Below are positions 9,437 through 17,441 of a stretch of 53,606 nucleotides of DNA, piece after piece. The DNA comes from Chitinophaga pinensis (GTDB lineage Bacteria > Bacteroidota > Bacteroidia > Chitinophagales > CAMDFR01): positions 1 to 53,606 of the forward strand of contig CAMBZT010000010.1 in assembly GCA_945872405.1 (NCBI GenBank), given 5' to 3'. The position numbers were made by a program, and so were the translations under genes. A model generated the notes under the pieces. It was not told the origin of the DNA. It made no database searches and was given only the letters and a program-made list of their open reading frames with translations. Position 1 is the stretch's first letter, and each line of letters opens with the position of its first letter.

Positions 9437-11857
9437 TTATTGATTTTTACCTTTGATACTAAAATCAAATTTGTAATAGAAAAGTGGCAGAAAGCCTAAT
9501 TGATATACATCTTGCACAGGGTTCGCACCGCCGACATAGGAGATTCTCAATAGATTTTTATTACCTGTTACGTTTACTAGATCTATTCCAATTTCGTGAG
9601 TCATACTTTTTTTAGTGTTTAAGGTATAATTGAGTTTGAGGTCAAATCTGAAATAGTCTTTAAAATGAAGCGAATTTCTTTTAGAATCTATTATGATAGG
9701 GTCTTCTGAAAATTGAGATGCCGCCAAATCATAAGGTGAGTAATTGCGACCGCCACCATAAGTAATTTTGCCGCCAATGCCAATTACATTCTTCCTTTTC
9801 TTACCCCACTGAAACTCTTTGGTGCCCAATAAATTCATCACATAGTGATTATTGAAATCGGTATTTCTCCAGATGCCATCGCTGCCGGTATATTTCGAGT
9901 CGAAAAGCGAGCCCGAAAACATGATAAACCAATGATGGGTAAAGAACTTTTCTATTGTTAACTCAATGCCATAATTTCTTCCTTTGCCTTTATTCTCCAA
10001 TAAACCAGGAAAGAATCTATCGAAAGTGCCGCCTTCATTAATTAAACTGTAAGAGCTTAAAAAGGTATCCACCGGAATGTTGTATAAATTCTGATAATAG
10101 GCTTCGAACTTTATTCTGACATCTTTTTTAAAGAATATATCGTAGGAAGCTACCACATGAAAACTTCGAGAAAAATCAAGATTTTTATTCGCTAAATAGT
10201 TTTTTCCGTCGGCACTTTGCGACTGTAAGAAGTAAATATAGTAGGGTTGTGTTTGACTATGAAAACCGACACCTAAACTCAAACTTTGGTTATCGCGCAT
10301 CTGATATTTCAATCCTGCTCGCGGTTCAATTGACCATGAATTATTTAGTGTAAACCATTGTCCATGTATACCTGCATTCAAAGTTACTTTGGCCCCTATG
10401 TTAAATTTAGTTTGAATATAAGGTTGAAATTGATAATGCATTCCTCGATAATTGATTCTATACTTCCATTTAAAAGTTGATTCATTCAAAATGCTATCTA
10501 CATAACTAAAGTGTAAGAGGTCTGCAATCACTCCATATTTTACAGAAGCAGTTCCACTTATTTTTGTGTTATTAAAATAAGTCAAGGTCACTTTAGATTC
10601 TTGAAATTTATAGTAAGATTTGTCATAAATGGTATCTAATAAAAACTCATTGATGGAGGAATCGATATGTCGAATGTATCGATCATATTTATTATTGATG
10701 AACTGAGTCGAGGCGGCAATACTAAGTTTTGCATAAGTTCGATCGCTTATAGGTTTGAGATAACTAAAACCTACAACACCCATTTTGGATTTAAAATATT
10801 CGTCTTGATTCTGTAAGCTATAGATATCTCTTTCTGGTATTTTATCATCGCTTGTCACCAAATTTACCTTGGCTAATCCTCCTAATCCAAAGAAGGAAAT
10901 AGTTCCTCCTTTGCGTTGAGGGAAATTTAATTTAAACTGAAAATCTTGGTATTTGGGGATTGCTTTAGTACCAATATCTATTCCCATTTTTACGAGTAAA
11001 CCAAGTGTTGCGTATCTGTAGTTGAAGATAAAAGAAGATTTCTTTTTCTTGTTCAGTGGTCCTTCGAGAAAAGCCTCCGCACCTAAAGCACCGAATTGTG
11101 CACTTCCCTCATAAGTTTTATCATTTCCAGTTTTCATACGTATATCGAATACTCCAGCCATAGAATTTCCATACTCGGATGGAAAAGCGCCAGTCATAAA
11201 ATTTGAATTTGCTAAGACTTTATTGCTTAGCATCCCTACAGGACCACCAGTGCTACCTGCCACTGCAAAGTGTGTAGGATTTGGAATGTTGACACCTTCT
11301 AATCTATACAAAATACCAAAAGGTGAATTTCCGCGCACTACAATATCATTTCTTGAATCATCTGTTCCACTCACTCCTGCGAAATTAGTCGCCATTCTAG
11401 CGGGGTCTCCTCTGCTACCCGCATATCGATTTGTTTCTTCAATAGTAAAACTATGGGCACTGACTGTTGCCATTTCATTGATTGATTCCCCTTTTTTGGA
11501 TCCAGAGATAATCACTTCGGCCATGGTGCCTGAATTTTCCATTTCTATATTAAGAAGTACTTCTTTAGATGCGTTGATTAACACGTTTGGCAACATCACT
11601 TTTTTATATCCAACCAAGGAGGCTGCTATATTTACCCTTCCAACAGGAATATTCGCTATGCTAAAATAACCATGATCGTCTGTTGATCCCGTGCCTGTTA
11701 ACTTATTTTCTGTATACACCGCAATTGTCACGAATGTTAAAGGAGCTTGTGATTCTTTATCTACAATAGTTCCTCTAATATTTTGTGTGATGTTTTGCGC
11801 TAAAGAAGTTAGACAGAAAAAAAGGATGAGTGTAGTACTTGTATAAATTTTCTTCAT
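9437..11857 (-). CDS. TonB-dependent outer-membrane receptor with carboxypeptidase-like N-terminal domain
   Basis: Outer-membrane receptor of 806 residues for TonB-driven uptake of an unknown substrate. A signal peptide (1-20) is followed by a carboxypeptidase-regulatory-like beta domain (about 27-110; TIVDKESQAPLTFVTIAV), a plug domain (about 125-240; NDIVVRGNSPFGILYRLEGV) and a 22-strand-type barrel to the C-terminus, which ends in the aromatic-rich LFYYKFDFSIKGKNQ. There is no SusD partner next to it and no T9SS tail, so it is not a typical polysaccharide-utilisation pair. A TATCTTTA near 11873 is a one-mismatch -7 element. The upstream gene ends in a strong terminator, so this gene is probably transcribed alone. 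Confidence 0.88.
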   Translation of the reverse strand: MKKIYTSTTLILFFCLTSLAQNITQNIRGTIVDKESQAPLTFVTIAVYTENKLTGTGSTDDHGYFSIANIPVGRVNIAASLVGYKKVMLPNVLINASKEVLLNIEMENSGTMAEVIISGSKKGESINEMATVSAHSFTIEETNRYAGSRGDPARMATNFAGVSGTDDSRNDIVVRGNSPFGILYRLEGVNIPNPTHFAVAGSTGGPVGMLSNKVLANSNFMTGAFPSEYGNSMAGVFDIRMKTGNDKTYEGSAQFGALGAEAFLEGPLNKKKKSSFIFNYRYATLGLLVKMGIDIGTKAIPKYQDFQFKLNFPQRKGGTISFFGLGGLAKVNLVTSDDKIPERDIYSLQNQDEYFKSKMGVVGFSYLKPISDRTYAKLSIAASTQFINNKYDRYIRHIDSSINEFLLDTIYDKSYYKFQESKVTLTYFNNTKISGTASVKYGVIADLLHFSYVDSILNESTFKWKYRINYRGMHYQFQPYIQTKFNIGAKVTLNAGIHGQWFTLNNSWSIEPRAGLKYQMRDNQSLSLGVGFHSQTQPYYIYFLQSQSADGKNYLANKNLDFSRSFHVVASYDIFFKKDVRIKFEAYYQNLYNIPVDTFLSSYSLINEGGTFDRFFPGLLENKGKGRNYGIELTIEKFFTHHWFIMFSGSLFDSKYTGSDGIWRNTDFNNHYVMNLLGTKEFQWGKKRKNVIGIGGKITYGGGRNYSPYDLAASQFSEDPIIIDSKRNSLHFKDYFRFDLKLNYTLNTKKSMTHEIGIDLVNVTGNKNLLRISYVGGANPVQDVYQLGFLPLFYYKFDFSIKGKNQ

Positions 11858-11907
11858 AAGTTGGGTTGTGTTTATAAAGATATTGTTTTTTATATTTGAA
11901 ATAGTGC

Positions 11908-11937
11908 AAAAAAAACCCTCCGAGTATTCGGAGGGTT
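11908..11937 (-). terminator. Rho-independent terminator of the LTxxQ gene
   Basis: Read on the minus strand, a perfect 10-bp stem AACCCTCCGA/TCGGAGGGTT with a 4-nt loop is followed by a run of T residues. It lies 23 bp beyond the stop of the 11960-12271 gene and before the receptor gene, so it separates the two. Confidence 0.88.
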
Positions 11938-11959
11938 GAGGTATAATTTAAAGCTAAAA

Positions 11960-12271
11960 TTATTTAGGACGATTAGCGAAATATAATTTTTTCTGTGGTT
12001 CTGTTAAAATCATCATTAACTTATCTAAATATGTTTTTTGCTCAATACGAACAGCTGTTTTTAATTTCTCAGTATCTTTAATGCTAGCAGTTAAAGAAGC
12101 TTTTCTTGTACTATAAACGTTCATGATGGCTTCTACCTGGGGTGATTGTTGAGAAGTTAAATGAACAACGGTATTAACCTTAGCTAATTGTTTAGTAACT
12201 TCTGGATTAGAAGCCAATAAGGAAATAAGTAGACCAAATGTCATTAATGAGGTAAGGAATATTTTTTTCAT
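11960..12271 (-). CDS. Small periplasmic LTxxQ-motif protein (Spy/CpxP-like)
   Basis: Secreted protein of 103 residues. Residues 1-20 form a signal peptide. The mature part is helical and basic, and carries two LTxxQ motifs, LTSQQ (about residue 38) and LTEPQ (about residue 89), the hallmark of the Spy/CpxP group of periplasmic stress proteins. By family it could act as a periplasmic chaperone or stress sensor partner; this is inference, since the motif alone does not prove chaperone activity. It stands alone between its own strong promoter (12305-12335) and a strong terminator. Confidence 0.72.
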   Translation of the reverse strand: MKKIFLTSLMTFGLLISLLASNPEVTKQLAKVNTVVHLTSQQSPQVEAIMNVYSTRKASLTASIKDTEKLKTAVRIEQKTYLDKLMMILTEPQKKLYFANRPK

Positions 12272-12304
12272 CGTTAAATTTTAAGATTTGATTTATTAAT
12301 GACA

Positions 12305-12335
12305 CAAATATATATCAATTGGTGCAGAATCCAAA
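12305..12335 (-). promoter_or_regulatory. Bacteroidota-type promoter of the LTxxQ gene
   Basis: On the minus strand a TTTG box (12335-12332) and a perfect TATATTTG (12312-12305) are separated by 19 bp, matching the -33/-7 consensus in both sequence and spacing. The expected start of transcription is near 12300, about 29 nt before the ATG. The -33 box lies just past the DUF3467 stop at 12341. Confidence 0.72.
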
Positions 12336-12340
12336 TTAAT

Positions 12341-12664
12341 TTATGCTAAACCAGTAGGGCCGCCGAAATTCATCGGCATGTTAGGATAAATTTCATGTTC
12401 AATTATTTCTCCATGCATTTCTTCGTACTTCTTAACGTTTTCTGCCATTGCTCTCAATAATCTTTTGGCATGCTGTGGTGTCAGTATGATTCTTGATTTT
12501 ACTTTAGCCTTTGGCAGACCTGGAACAACTTTTACAAAATCGATGATGAATTCTTGATTGAAATGACCGATGATTGCTAAATTTGAATAAATACCTTCAG
12601 CAATTTCCTCACTTAATTCAATATTGATTTGTTGTTCGTTTGGATTTTTTTTATCGTTTTGCAT
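12341..12664 (-). CDS. DUF3467 family protein
   Basis: Cytosolic protein of 107 residues. The pattern INIELSEEIAEGIYSNLA, followed by FIIDFVKVVPGLPKAKVKSR and ILTPQHAKRLLRAMAENV, fits the small DUF3467 family, whose role is unknown. The beta-rich start resembles phage/secretion-associated Ig-like scaffolds, but no function can be read from the sequence. It lies 32 bp downstream of queA, so the two are probably cotranscribed. Confidence 0.85.
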   Translation of the reverse strand: MQNDKKNPNEQQINIELSEEIAEGIYSNLAIIGHFNQEFIIDFVKVVPGLPKAKVKSRIILTPQHAKRLLRAMAENVKKYEEMHGEIIEHEIYPNMPMNFGGPTGLA

Positions 12665-12696
12665 CTGTTTAAAATATTTTGATATAGAGGGTAATT

Positions 12697-13746
12697 TTAT
12701 AAGATTAGCATTGCATCACCATAGGAAAAGAATCTATATTCTTGTTTCACTGCCTCTTCGTAGGCTGTCATTGTTAAATCGAAGCCGGCAAATGCAGAAA
12801 CCATAATTAATAAACTTGATTTTGGAAGGTGCATGTTTGTAATCATACAATTCGCAATACTAAACTTGTGAGGGGGGTGAATAAAAGTATTCGTCCAGCC
12901 TTCTGCAGGTTTTAACTCGTCGTTTGCAGTCACCGCAGTTTCAATAGCTCGCATTGAAGTCGTACCAACCGCACAAATTTTCTTATGATTCGCTTTAGCT
13001 ACGTTTACAAGATCGGCCGTATCCTGACCAATTTTGAAGTATTCTGCTTCCATTTTATGTTTCGTTAAATCTTCTACATCTATTGAGCGAAATGACCCTA
13101 AGCCAGTATGTAGAGTTACCTCTGCAAAGTTGACACCTTTTATTTGTAATTTTTTATACAACTCTTGAGAAAAGTGTAATCCTGCAGTAGGAGCGGCTAC
13201 AGCCCCTTCATGTTTAGCATAAATGGTTTGATACCTTTCTTTATCGCTTGGTTCTTCTTTTCTTCTGATATATTTAGGAAGGGGTGTTTCTCCAAGAGTG
13301 TGCAGTATTGTGCGGAATTCATCCTTTGTACCATCAAATAAAAAACGTATTGTTCTACCTCTTGATGTTGTATTATCAACTACTTCTGCTACTAACATAT
13401 CATTTTCGCCAAAGTAAAGTTTGTTTCCTACTCTAATTTTTCTGGCCGGATCTACTAATACATCCCAAAGCAGGTTATCGTTGTTTAATTCTCGTAACAA
13501 AAACACTTCGATACTAGCTCCAGTCTTCTCTTTTTTTCCAAACATACGTGCTGGAAAGACTTTGGTATTGTTAACGATTAATAAATCGTCTTCATTGAAT
13601 ATTTTTAGAATATCTCTGAAATGTTTATGTTCGAATTTGCCGGTCTTTCGGTCAACAATCATCAATCTTGAATCTTCTCTGTTGGGAGTTGGATATTGGC
13701 TGATTAATTCTTTAGGTAGCTTGTAATCAAATGCAGATAATTTCAT
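12697..13746 (-). CDS. queA: S-adenosylmethionine:tRNA ribosyltransferase-isomerase
   Basis: Enzyme of the queuosine pathway that transfers and isomerises the ribosyl group of SAM onto preQ1 in tRNA, giving epoxyqueuosine. The N-terminal signature ([16 protein letters not shown] near residues 19-34), the [13 protein letters not shown] motif and the APTAGLHFS motif near residue 185 are all present. Its length of 349 residues is normal. A perfect -7 element TATATTTG lies at 13794-13787 on the minus strand. The other que genes are not in the window. Confidence 0.96.
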   Translation of the reverse strand: MKLSAFDYKLPKELISQYPTPNREDSRLMIVDRKTGKFEHKHFRDILKIFNEDDLLIVNNTKVFPARMFGKKEKTGASIEVFLLRELNNDNLLWDVLVDPARKIRVGNKLYFGENDMLVAEVVDNTTSRGRTIRFLFDGTKDEFRTILHTLGETPLPKYIRRKEEPSDKERYQTIYAKHEGAVAAPTAGLHFSQELYKKLQIKGVNFAEVTLHTGLGSFRSIDVEDLTKHKMEAEYFKIGQDTADLVNVAKANHKKICAVGTTSMRAIETAVTANDELKPAEGWTNTFIHPPHKFSIANCMITNMHLPKSSLLIMVSAFAGFDLTMTAYEEAVKQEYRFFSYGDAMLIL

Positions 13747-13786
13747 TTTTCTTTAGATTTTATTTTACGGAATAAAAGTTGAGATG

Positions 13787-13794
13787 CAAATATA
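13787..13794 (-). promoter_or_regulatory. Putative -7 element of queA
   Basis: Minus-strand TATATTTG fits TAnnTTTG exactly; transcription would start near 13782, about 36 nt before the ATG. No -33 box is found at the right distance. Confidence 0.45.
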
Positions 13795-13814
13795 GGCCTT
13801 CTATCAATTTTCAC

Positions 13815-13846
13815 TTGATAAAAGATATTAAATATGTCTAAGTTTG
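13815..13846 (+). promoter_or_regulatory. Promoter of the ABC permease gene
   Basis: TTG (13815-13817) and a perfect TAAGTTTG (13839-13846) are 21 bp apart. The expected transcription start is near 13851. The promoter overlaps the first codons of the longest open frame (from 13834), so translation cannot begin at that upstream ATG; the ATG at 13861 is the better start. Confidence 0.68.
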
Positions 13847-13860
13847 TATTTTATCAGACA

Positions 13861-15126
13861 ATGATTTTCAAAGTAATTTCACAAAGTACCGTTTTAGCTA
13901 CAAAAGAACTTTATAACAATAAGTTGAGAGCGTTGCTTTCTCTTACTGGTATTGCTATTGGTATTCTTTGCATTATATCGGTATTTACAGCTGTCGATTC
14001 TTTGGAAAGGAATATAAAAAAGACCATTCAGTCTTTTGGTAATAATTTAGTTTTTGTAGAGAAGTGGCCTTGGGAATTTAAGGAAGATTATCCATGGTGG
14101 ATTTATTTGGGTCGACCAAATGTATCACCCTCAGAGTTAAAATTAGTGCAAGTAAAATCTAAGTTAGCAGCAGCAGTTGCCTACCAAATTTTTGCTTCTA
14201 GTACAAAATTAGAATCTGGTGATAATGTTGCAAATGGTGTTTCCATTTCTGGTATTTCGGAAGATTATTCTAAGCTAAAGGAATTTGCTTATGCTGATGG
14301 AAGGTTTTTTTTATCTAATGAATTTTATAGTAATCAAGGGGTGGTCATTCTTGGAAATTCTATCTCCACTGTTTTATTTCCAAATGACAGCTCAGCCATT
14401 GGTAAATATGTCAAGTATCAAGGTGATAAATTAAAGGTGGTGGGAGTTTTAAAGAAGGAGGGGAAGGACATTTTTCAAAATTCAAATGATAATATCGCTT
14501 ATGTAACCACTGGCTATTTACTCCGATTTATCGATCCTAAAAATACGAATGTGCAGCAGCAGTTATTAGTAAAGCCTAAAGAGGGAATTGACCTAGAGGA
14601 ACTAAAGTCTGAGTTGACCGGCATTTTGCGATCGACTAGAAGATTGGGTCCATTTGATATTGATAATTTTGCTTTGAATCAGATTAGTATGATTACCTCT
14701 ATTTTCGATCCAGTATTTTTAATTTTGTATATTATTGGTTTTATTATAGGTGGTTTTTCCATTCTAGTTGGTGGTTTTGGTATCGCCAATATTATGTTCG
14801 TCTCTGTAAAAGAAAGAACCAGTTTAATCGGAGTTAAGAAGGCTTTAGGTGCAAGGAATTCTTATATTTTGATAGAATTTCTTATTGAAGCAATTCTTCT
14901 TTGTTTGGTAGGTGGGATTATTGGATTAGCCTTAGTTCTTGGATTGTTTAAGCTTGCCAACTATGGCATGAGCAGTGGTAGCGATATCAATTTTGAGTTT
15001 GTAGTTTCTACAAAAAATATTCTTATCGGCTTATTCACCTCCATTTTCTTAGGTATTGTGTTTGGTATTATTCCAGCATTGATGGCATCAAGGTTGAATC
15101 CTGTTGACGCAATGCGAAGTACTTAG
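13861..15126 (+). CDS. ABC transporter permease, MacB/FtsX type
   Basis: Inner-membrane component of a mechanotransmitting ABC system, 421 residues from the ATG chosen here. A first membrane helix lies near residues 22-44 (LRALLSLTGIAIGILCIISV). It is followed by a periplasmic MacB-like domain (about 45-275) and three C-terminal helices near 285-320, 335-355 and 385-410. The C-terminal signature IPALMASRLNPVDAMRS is characteristic. No ATPase or membrane-fusion gene is adjacent, so its partner must be encoded elsewhere. The substrate is unknown. An upstream ATG (13834) is rejected because the promoter lies across it. The gene converges on rfaE1 with only 9 bp between stops. Confidence 0.88.
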   Translation: MIFKVISQSTVLATKELYNNKLRALLSLTGIAIGILCIISVFTAVDSLERNIKKTIQSFGNNLVFVEKWPWEFKEDYPWWIYLGRPNVSPSELKLVQVKSKLAAAVAYQIFASSTKLESGDNVANGVSISGISEDYSKLKEFAYADGRFFLSNEFYSNQGVVILGNSISTVLFPNDSSAIGKYVKYQGDKLKVVGVLKKEGKDIFQNSNDNIAYVTTGYLLRFIDPKNTNVQQQLLVKPKEGIDLEELKSELTGILRSTRRLGPFDIDNFALNQISMITSIFDPVFLILYIIGFIIGGFSILVGGFGIANIMFVSVKERTSLIGVKKALGARNSYILIEFLIEAILLCLVGGIIGLALVLGLFKLANYGMSSGSDINFEFVVSTKNILIGLFTSIFLGIVFGIIPALMASRLNPVDAMRST

Positions 15127-15135
15127 CTTTTTTCT

Positions 15136-16113
15136 TCAAGGAATTATATAACTATTGAGTTGGGCTAGTGACAGGCATGCCACACCTGGCTCTTCGCATA
15201 CGATGCCACCCGCTAGATTTGAAAGTATGGCAATGTCATGAATTGGAATTTTGTTTGCTACACACAATGTTGCCACACTTATTACTGTATCACCGGCACC
15301 ACTTACATCTACAATTTTTCTAGCATGTGCAGGAATGATTTGATGTTCTCCGGCTTTATTCATGTAGAATGCGCCATGTTCTGATAGGGTGATAAACACA
15401 TTCTCACAGTTTAGTCTTTCGAACAATATATTGGCGGCATGAAGCAGAGAATGTTTGTCAGTTGGATTTATATCAATGTCGAGCGCTTCTTTTACTTCTT
15501 TTAGATTTGGTTTAAAAAGAAATACATTTTTGTAGGCAAAGAAATTCTTTTTTTTTGGATCTACCGTGATGGGTATATTTTTTTCTGATGCAATCTGAAT
15601 AATCGATAGAATCAAATTTTCTGTTAGGACTCCTTTATTATAATCTTGTAATACTATTACTTTGATTGGGTGTGTATCTAAGCATTTTTTAATGCCGTTT
15701 AGTAAGGCTACCTCTTCATCATGAGAAATGTCAGTATCATTCTCAATATCGCATCTAACAATGTGTTTCGTTTCATTGATAACACGTATTTTTTCTGTAC
15801 TCACTCTATTGTTTGAAAAGAGAATGTATTCTGTTTTTATGTTTGCTTCTTCTATAAGTTTTTTGATGTGTGAAGAGGTACTATCAGTGCCAATAACTGA
15901 AGCAATAAATGGTAAAGCTTCTAATGATTTTAAATTGGAAATAACATTACCAGCACCACCTAATCTTCTTTCAATTTTGTTTACTGAAACTATAGGAACT
16001 GGAGCTTCAGGGCTTATTCTGTTTACAATTCCCCAATAATAGGTGTCCAACATTAGATCGCCGATCACCAATACATTGATACCTTTAAAATCTGATACAG
16101 AACTAGGGTGCAT
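15136..16113 (-). CDS. rfaE1: D-glycero-beta-D-manno-heptose-7-phosphate kinase (RfaE1/HldA-like)
   Basis: PfkB-family sugar kinase that by homology phosphorylates heptose 7-phosphate at C1 in the pathway to ADP-heptose for lipopolysaccharide. The N-terminal VLVIGDLMLDTYYWG and the RLGGAGNV glycine motif (about residues 49-56) bind sugar. The C-terminal DVSGAGDTV holds the anion hole and catalytic Asp. At 325 residues it lacks the C-terminal nucleotidyltransferase half of bifunctional HldE. It follows aspC by 12 bp. Another PfkB kinase role cannot be excluded, but the N-terminal signature favours RfaE1. Confidence 0.88.
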   Translation of the reverse strand: MHPSSVSDFKGINVLVIGDLMLDTYYWGIVNRISPEAPVPIVSVNKIERRLGGAGNVISNLKSLEALPFIASVIGTDSTSSHIKKLIEEANIKTEYILFSNNRVSTEKIRVINETKHIVRCDIENDTDISHDEEVALLNGIKKCLDTHPIKVIVLQDYNKGVLTENLILSIIQIASEKNIPITVDPKKKNFFAYKNVFLFKPNLKEVKEALDIDINPTDKHSLLHAANILFERLNCENVFITLSEHGAFYMNKAGEHQIIPAHARKIVDVSGAGDTVISVATLCVANKIPIHDIAILSNLAGGIVCEEPGVACLSLAQLNSYIIP

Positions 16114-16125
16114 GCTTTTTTTGAA

Positions 16126-17322
16126 TTATTTCAGTTTAGACAAAGATTGTTCAATTCTTGACATTGCCATTCGTAGTTTTTCTTCTGATGTTGCATACGA
16201 AAAACGAATACAATTATCGTCCCCAAAGGCATCGCCACTTACGGTTGATACCTTTGCATCGCTGAGTAGGTACATGCTCATATCATTCGAATTTTTGATG
16301 ATTGATTGACCATCAGTTCTACCAAAAAAACTACTGATGTCAGGGAAAAAATAAAAAGCACCTGTGGGTAAGTTTGTTTTTACTCCAGCTATTTTTTTTA
16401 ATAGTTCGTAGACGATATCTCTTCTTTTTTGGTAGGCGGCACACATATCTTTAGTAGGTTGCATATCTCCAGTCATCGCAGTTTCGCCAGCTTTCTGAGC
16501 AATGGAACAGGTACCACTGGTAAACTGACCTTGCATTTTTGTGCAAGCTTTAGAAATCCATAGTGGAGCAGCGATATAGCCTAAACGCCATCCTGTCATA
16601 GCAAATCCCTTAGAGAAACCATTGACGATAACTGTTCTGTCATACATATCGGTTAATGTAGCGATACTTACATGTACACCGATAAAATTGATGTATTCGT
16701 ATATCTCGTCAGAGAGTATAATAATTGAAGGATGCTTTCTGAAAACGACAGCAAGCGCTTCTAACTCTGCCATTGTATAAACGGCACCAGTTGGGTTGCA
16801 CGGCGAACTGAAAATGAACAATTTACTTTTAGGAGTGATTACCTCTTCCAGTTGTGCCGGAGTAATTTTAAAATCATTCTCAATATTGGCAGAAACCTTT
16901 ACCACCTTGCCTTCTGCTAAATGAGTGATTGCGCTATAGCTTACCCAATAAGGTGCAGGGATGATAACTTCATCGCCAGGGTTAATCAAACTTAGCACTG
17001 TATTAGCGATAGATTGTTTTGCTCCTGTAGATACAACTATTTGATCATTTGTATATGTTAAATGGTTATCTCTTTTTATCTTTTCTACGATTGCTTTCCT
17101 CAAATCTAAGTAACCTGGAACTGGTGTATATTTGGTAAAACCCATATCTATAGCACTTTTAGCTGCTTCTTTGATATGAATTGGTGTATCGAAATCTGGT
17201 TCACCTAATGTTAAGTCAATGATATCTTCCCCTTTGGCTTTGAGCTCTCTGACAAGTGCAGCCATTTGAAGTGTTGCAGATTCTTCAAGCGTTGCTATTC
17301 TTTCTGCTAGCTTATCTAACAT
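16126..17322 (-). CDS. PLP-dependent aminotransferase, aspartate aminotransferase-like
   Basis: Class I/II aminotransferase of 398 residues, probably acting on aspartate or a similar amino acid with 2-oxoglutarate. The PLP lysine is K238 in NGFSKGFAMTGWRLGY. The family motifs SPCNPTGAVY (about 172-181), DEIYEY (205-210) and the C-terminal RFSYATSEE are present. The substrate cannot be fixed from sequence alone. A TACCTTTA about 25-35 bp upstream is a one-mismatch -7 element. The heptose kinase gene follows in the same direction. Confidence 0.9.
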   Translation of the reverse strand: MLDKLAERIATLEESATLQMAALVRELKAKGEDIIDLTLGEPDFDTPIHIKEAAKSAIDMGFTKYTPVPGYLDLRKAIVEKIKRDNHLTYTNDQIVVSTGAKQSIANTVLSLINPGDEVIIPAPYWVSYSAITHLAEGKVVKVSANIENDFKITPAQLEEVITPKSKLFIFSSPCNPTGAVYTMAELEALAVVFRKHPSIIILSDEIYEYINFIGVHVSIATLTDMYDRTVIVNGFSKGFAMTGWRLGYIAAPLWISKACTKMQGQFTSGTCSIAQKAGETAMTGDMQPTKDMCAAYQKRRDIVYELLKKIAGVKTNLPTGAFYFFPDISSFFGRTDGQSIIKNSNDMSMYLLSDAKVSTVSGDAFGDDNCIRFSYATSEEKLRMAMSRIEQSLSKLK

Positions 17323-17404
17323 ATCTTTTCTCGTTTGTGAACTGTAAAGGTACTATTATAAATTTATTAAGGAAGTATCCACGTTTTTATTTAGTTTTAA
17401 GGGT

Positions 17405-17441
17405 CAAAACCAAGCATCGTGATAGATACAAAACCAAGCAT
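17405..17441 (+). repeat. 13-bp direct repeat at the helicase start
   Basis: The 13-mer CAAAACCAAGCAT occurs at 17405-17417 and again at 17429-17441, offset by 24 bp. The second copy lies in the first codons of the helicase gene and the GTG start (17419) lies between the copies. It could be a small in-frame duplication or an operator-like pair. Confidence 0.5.
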
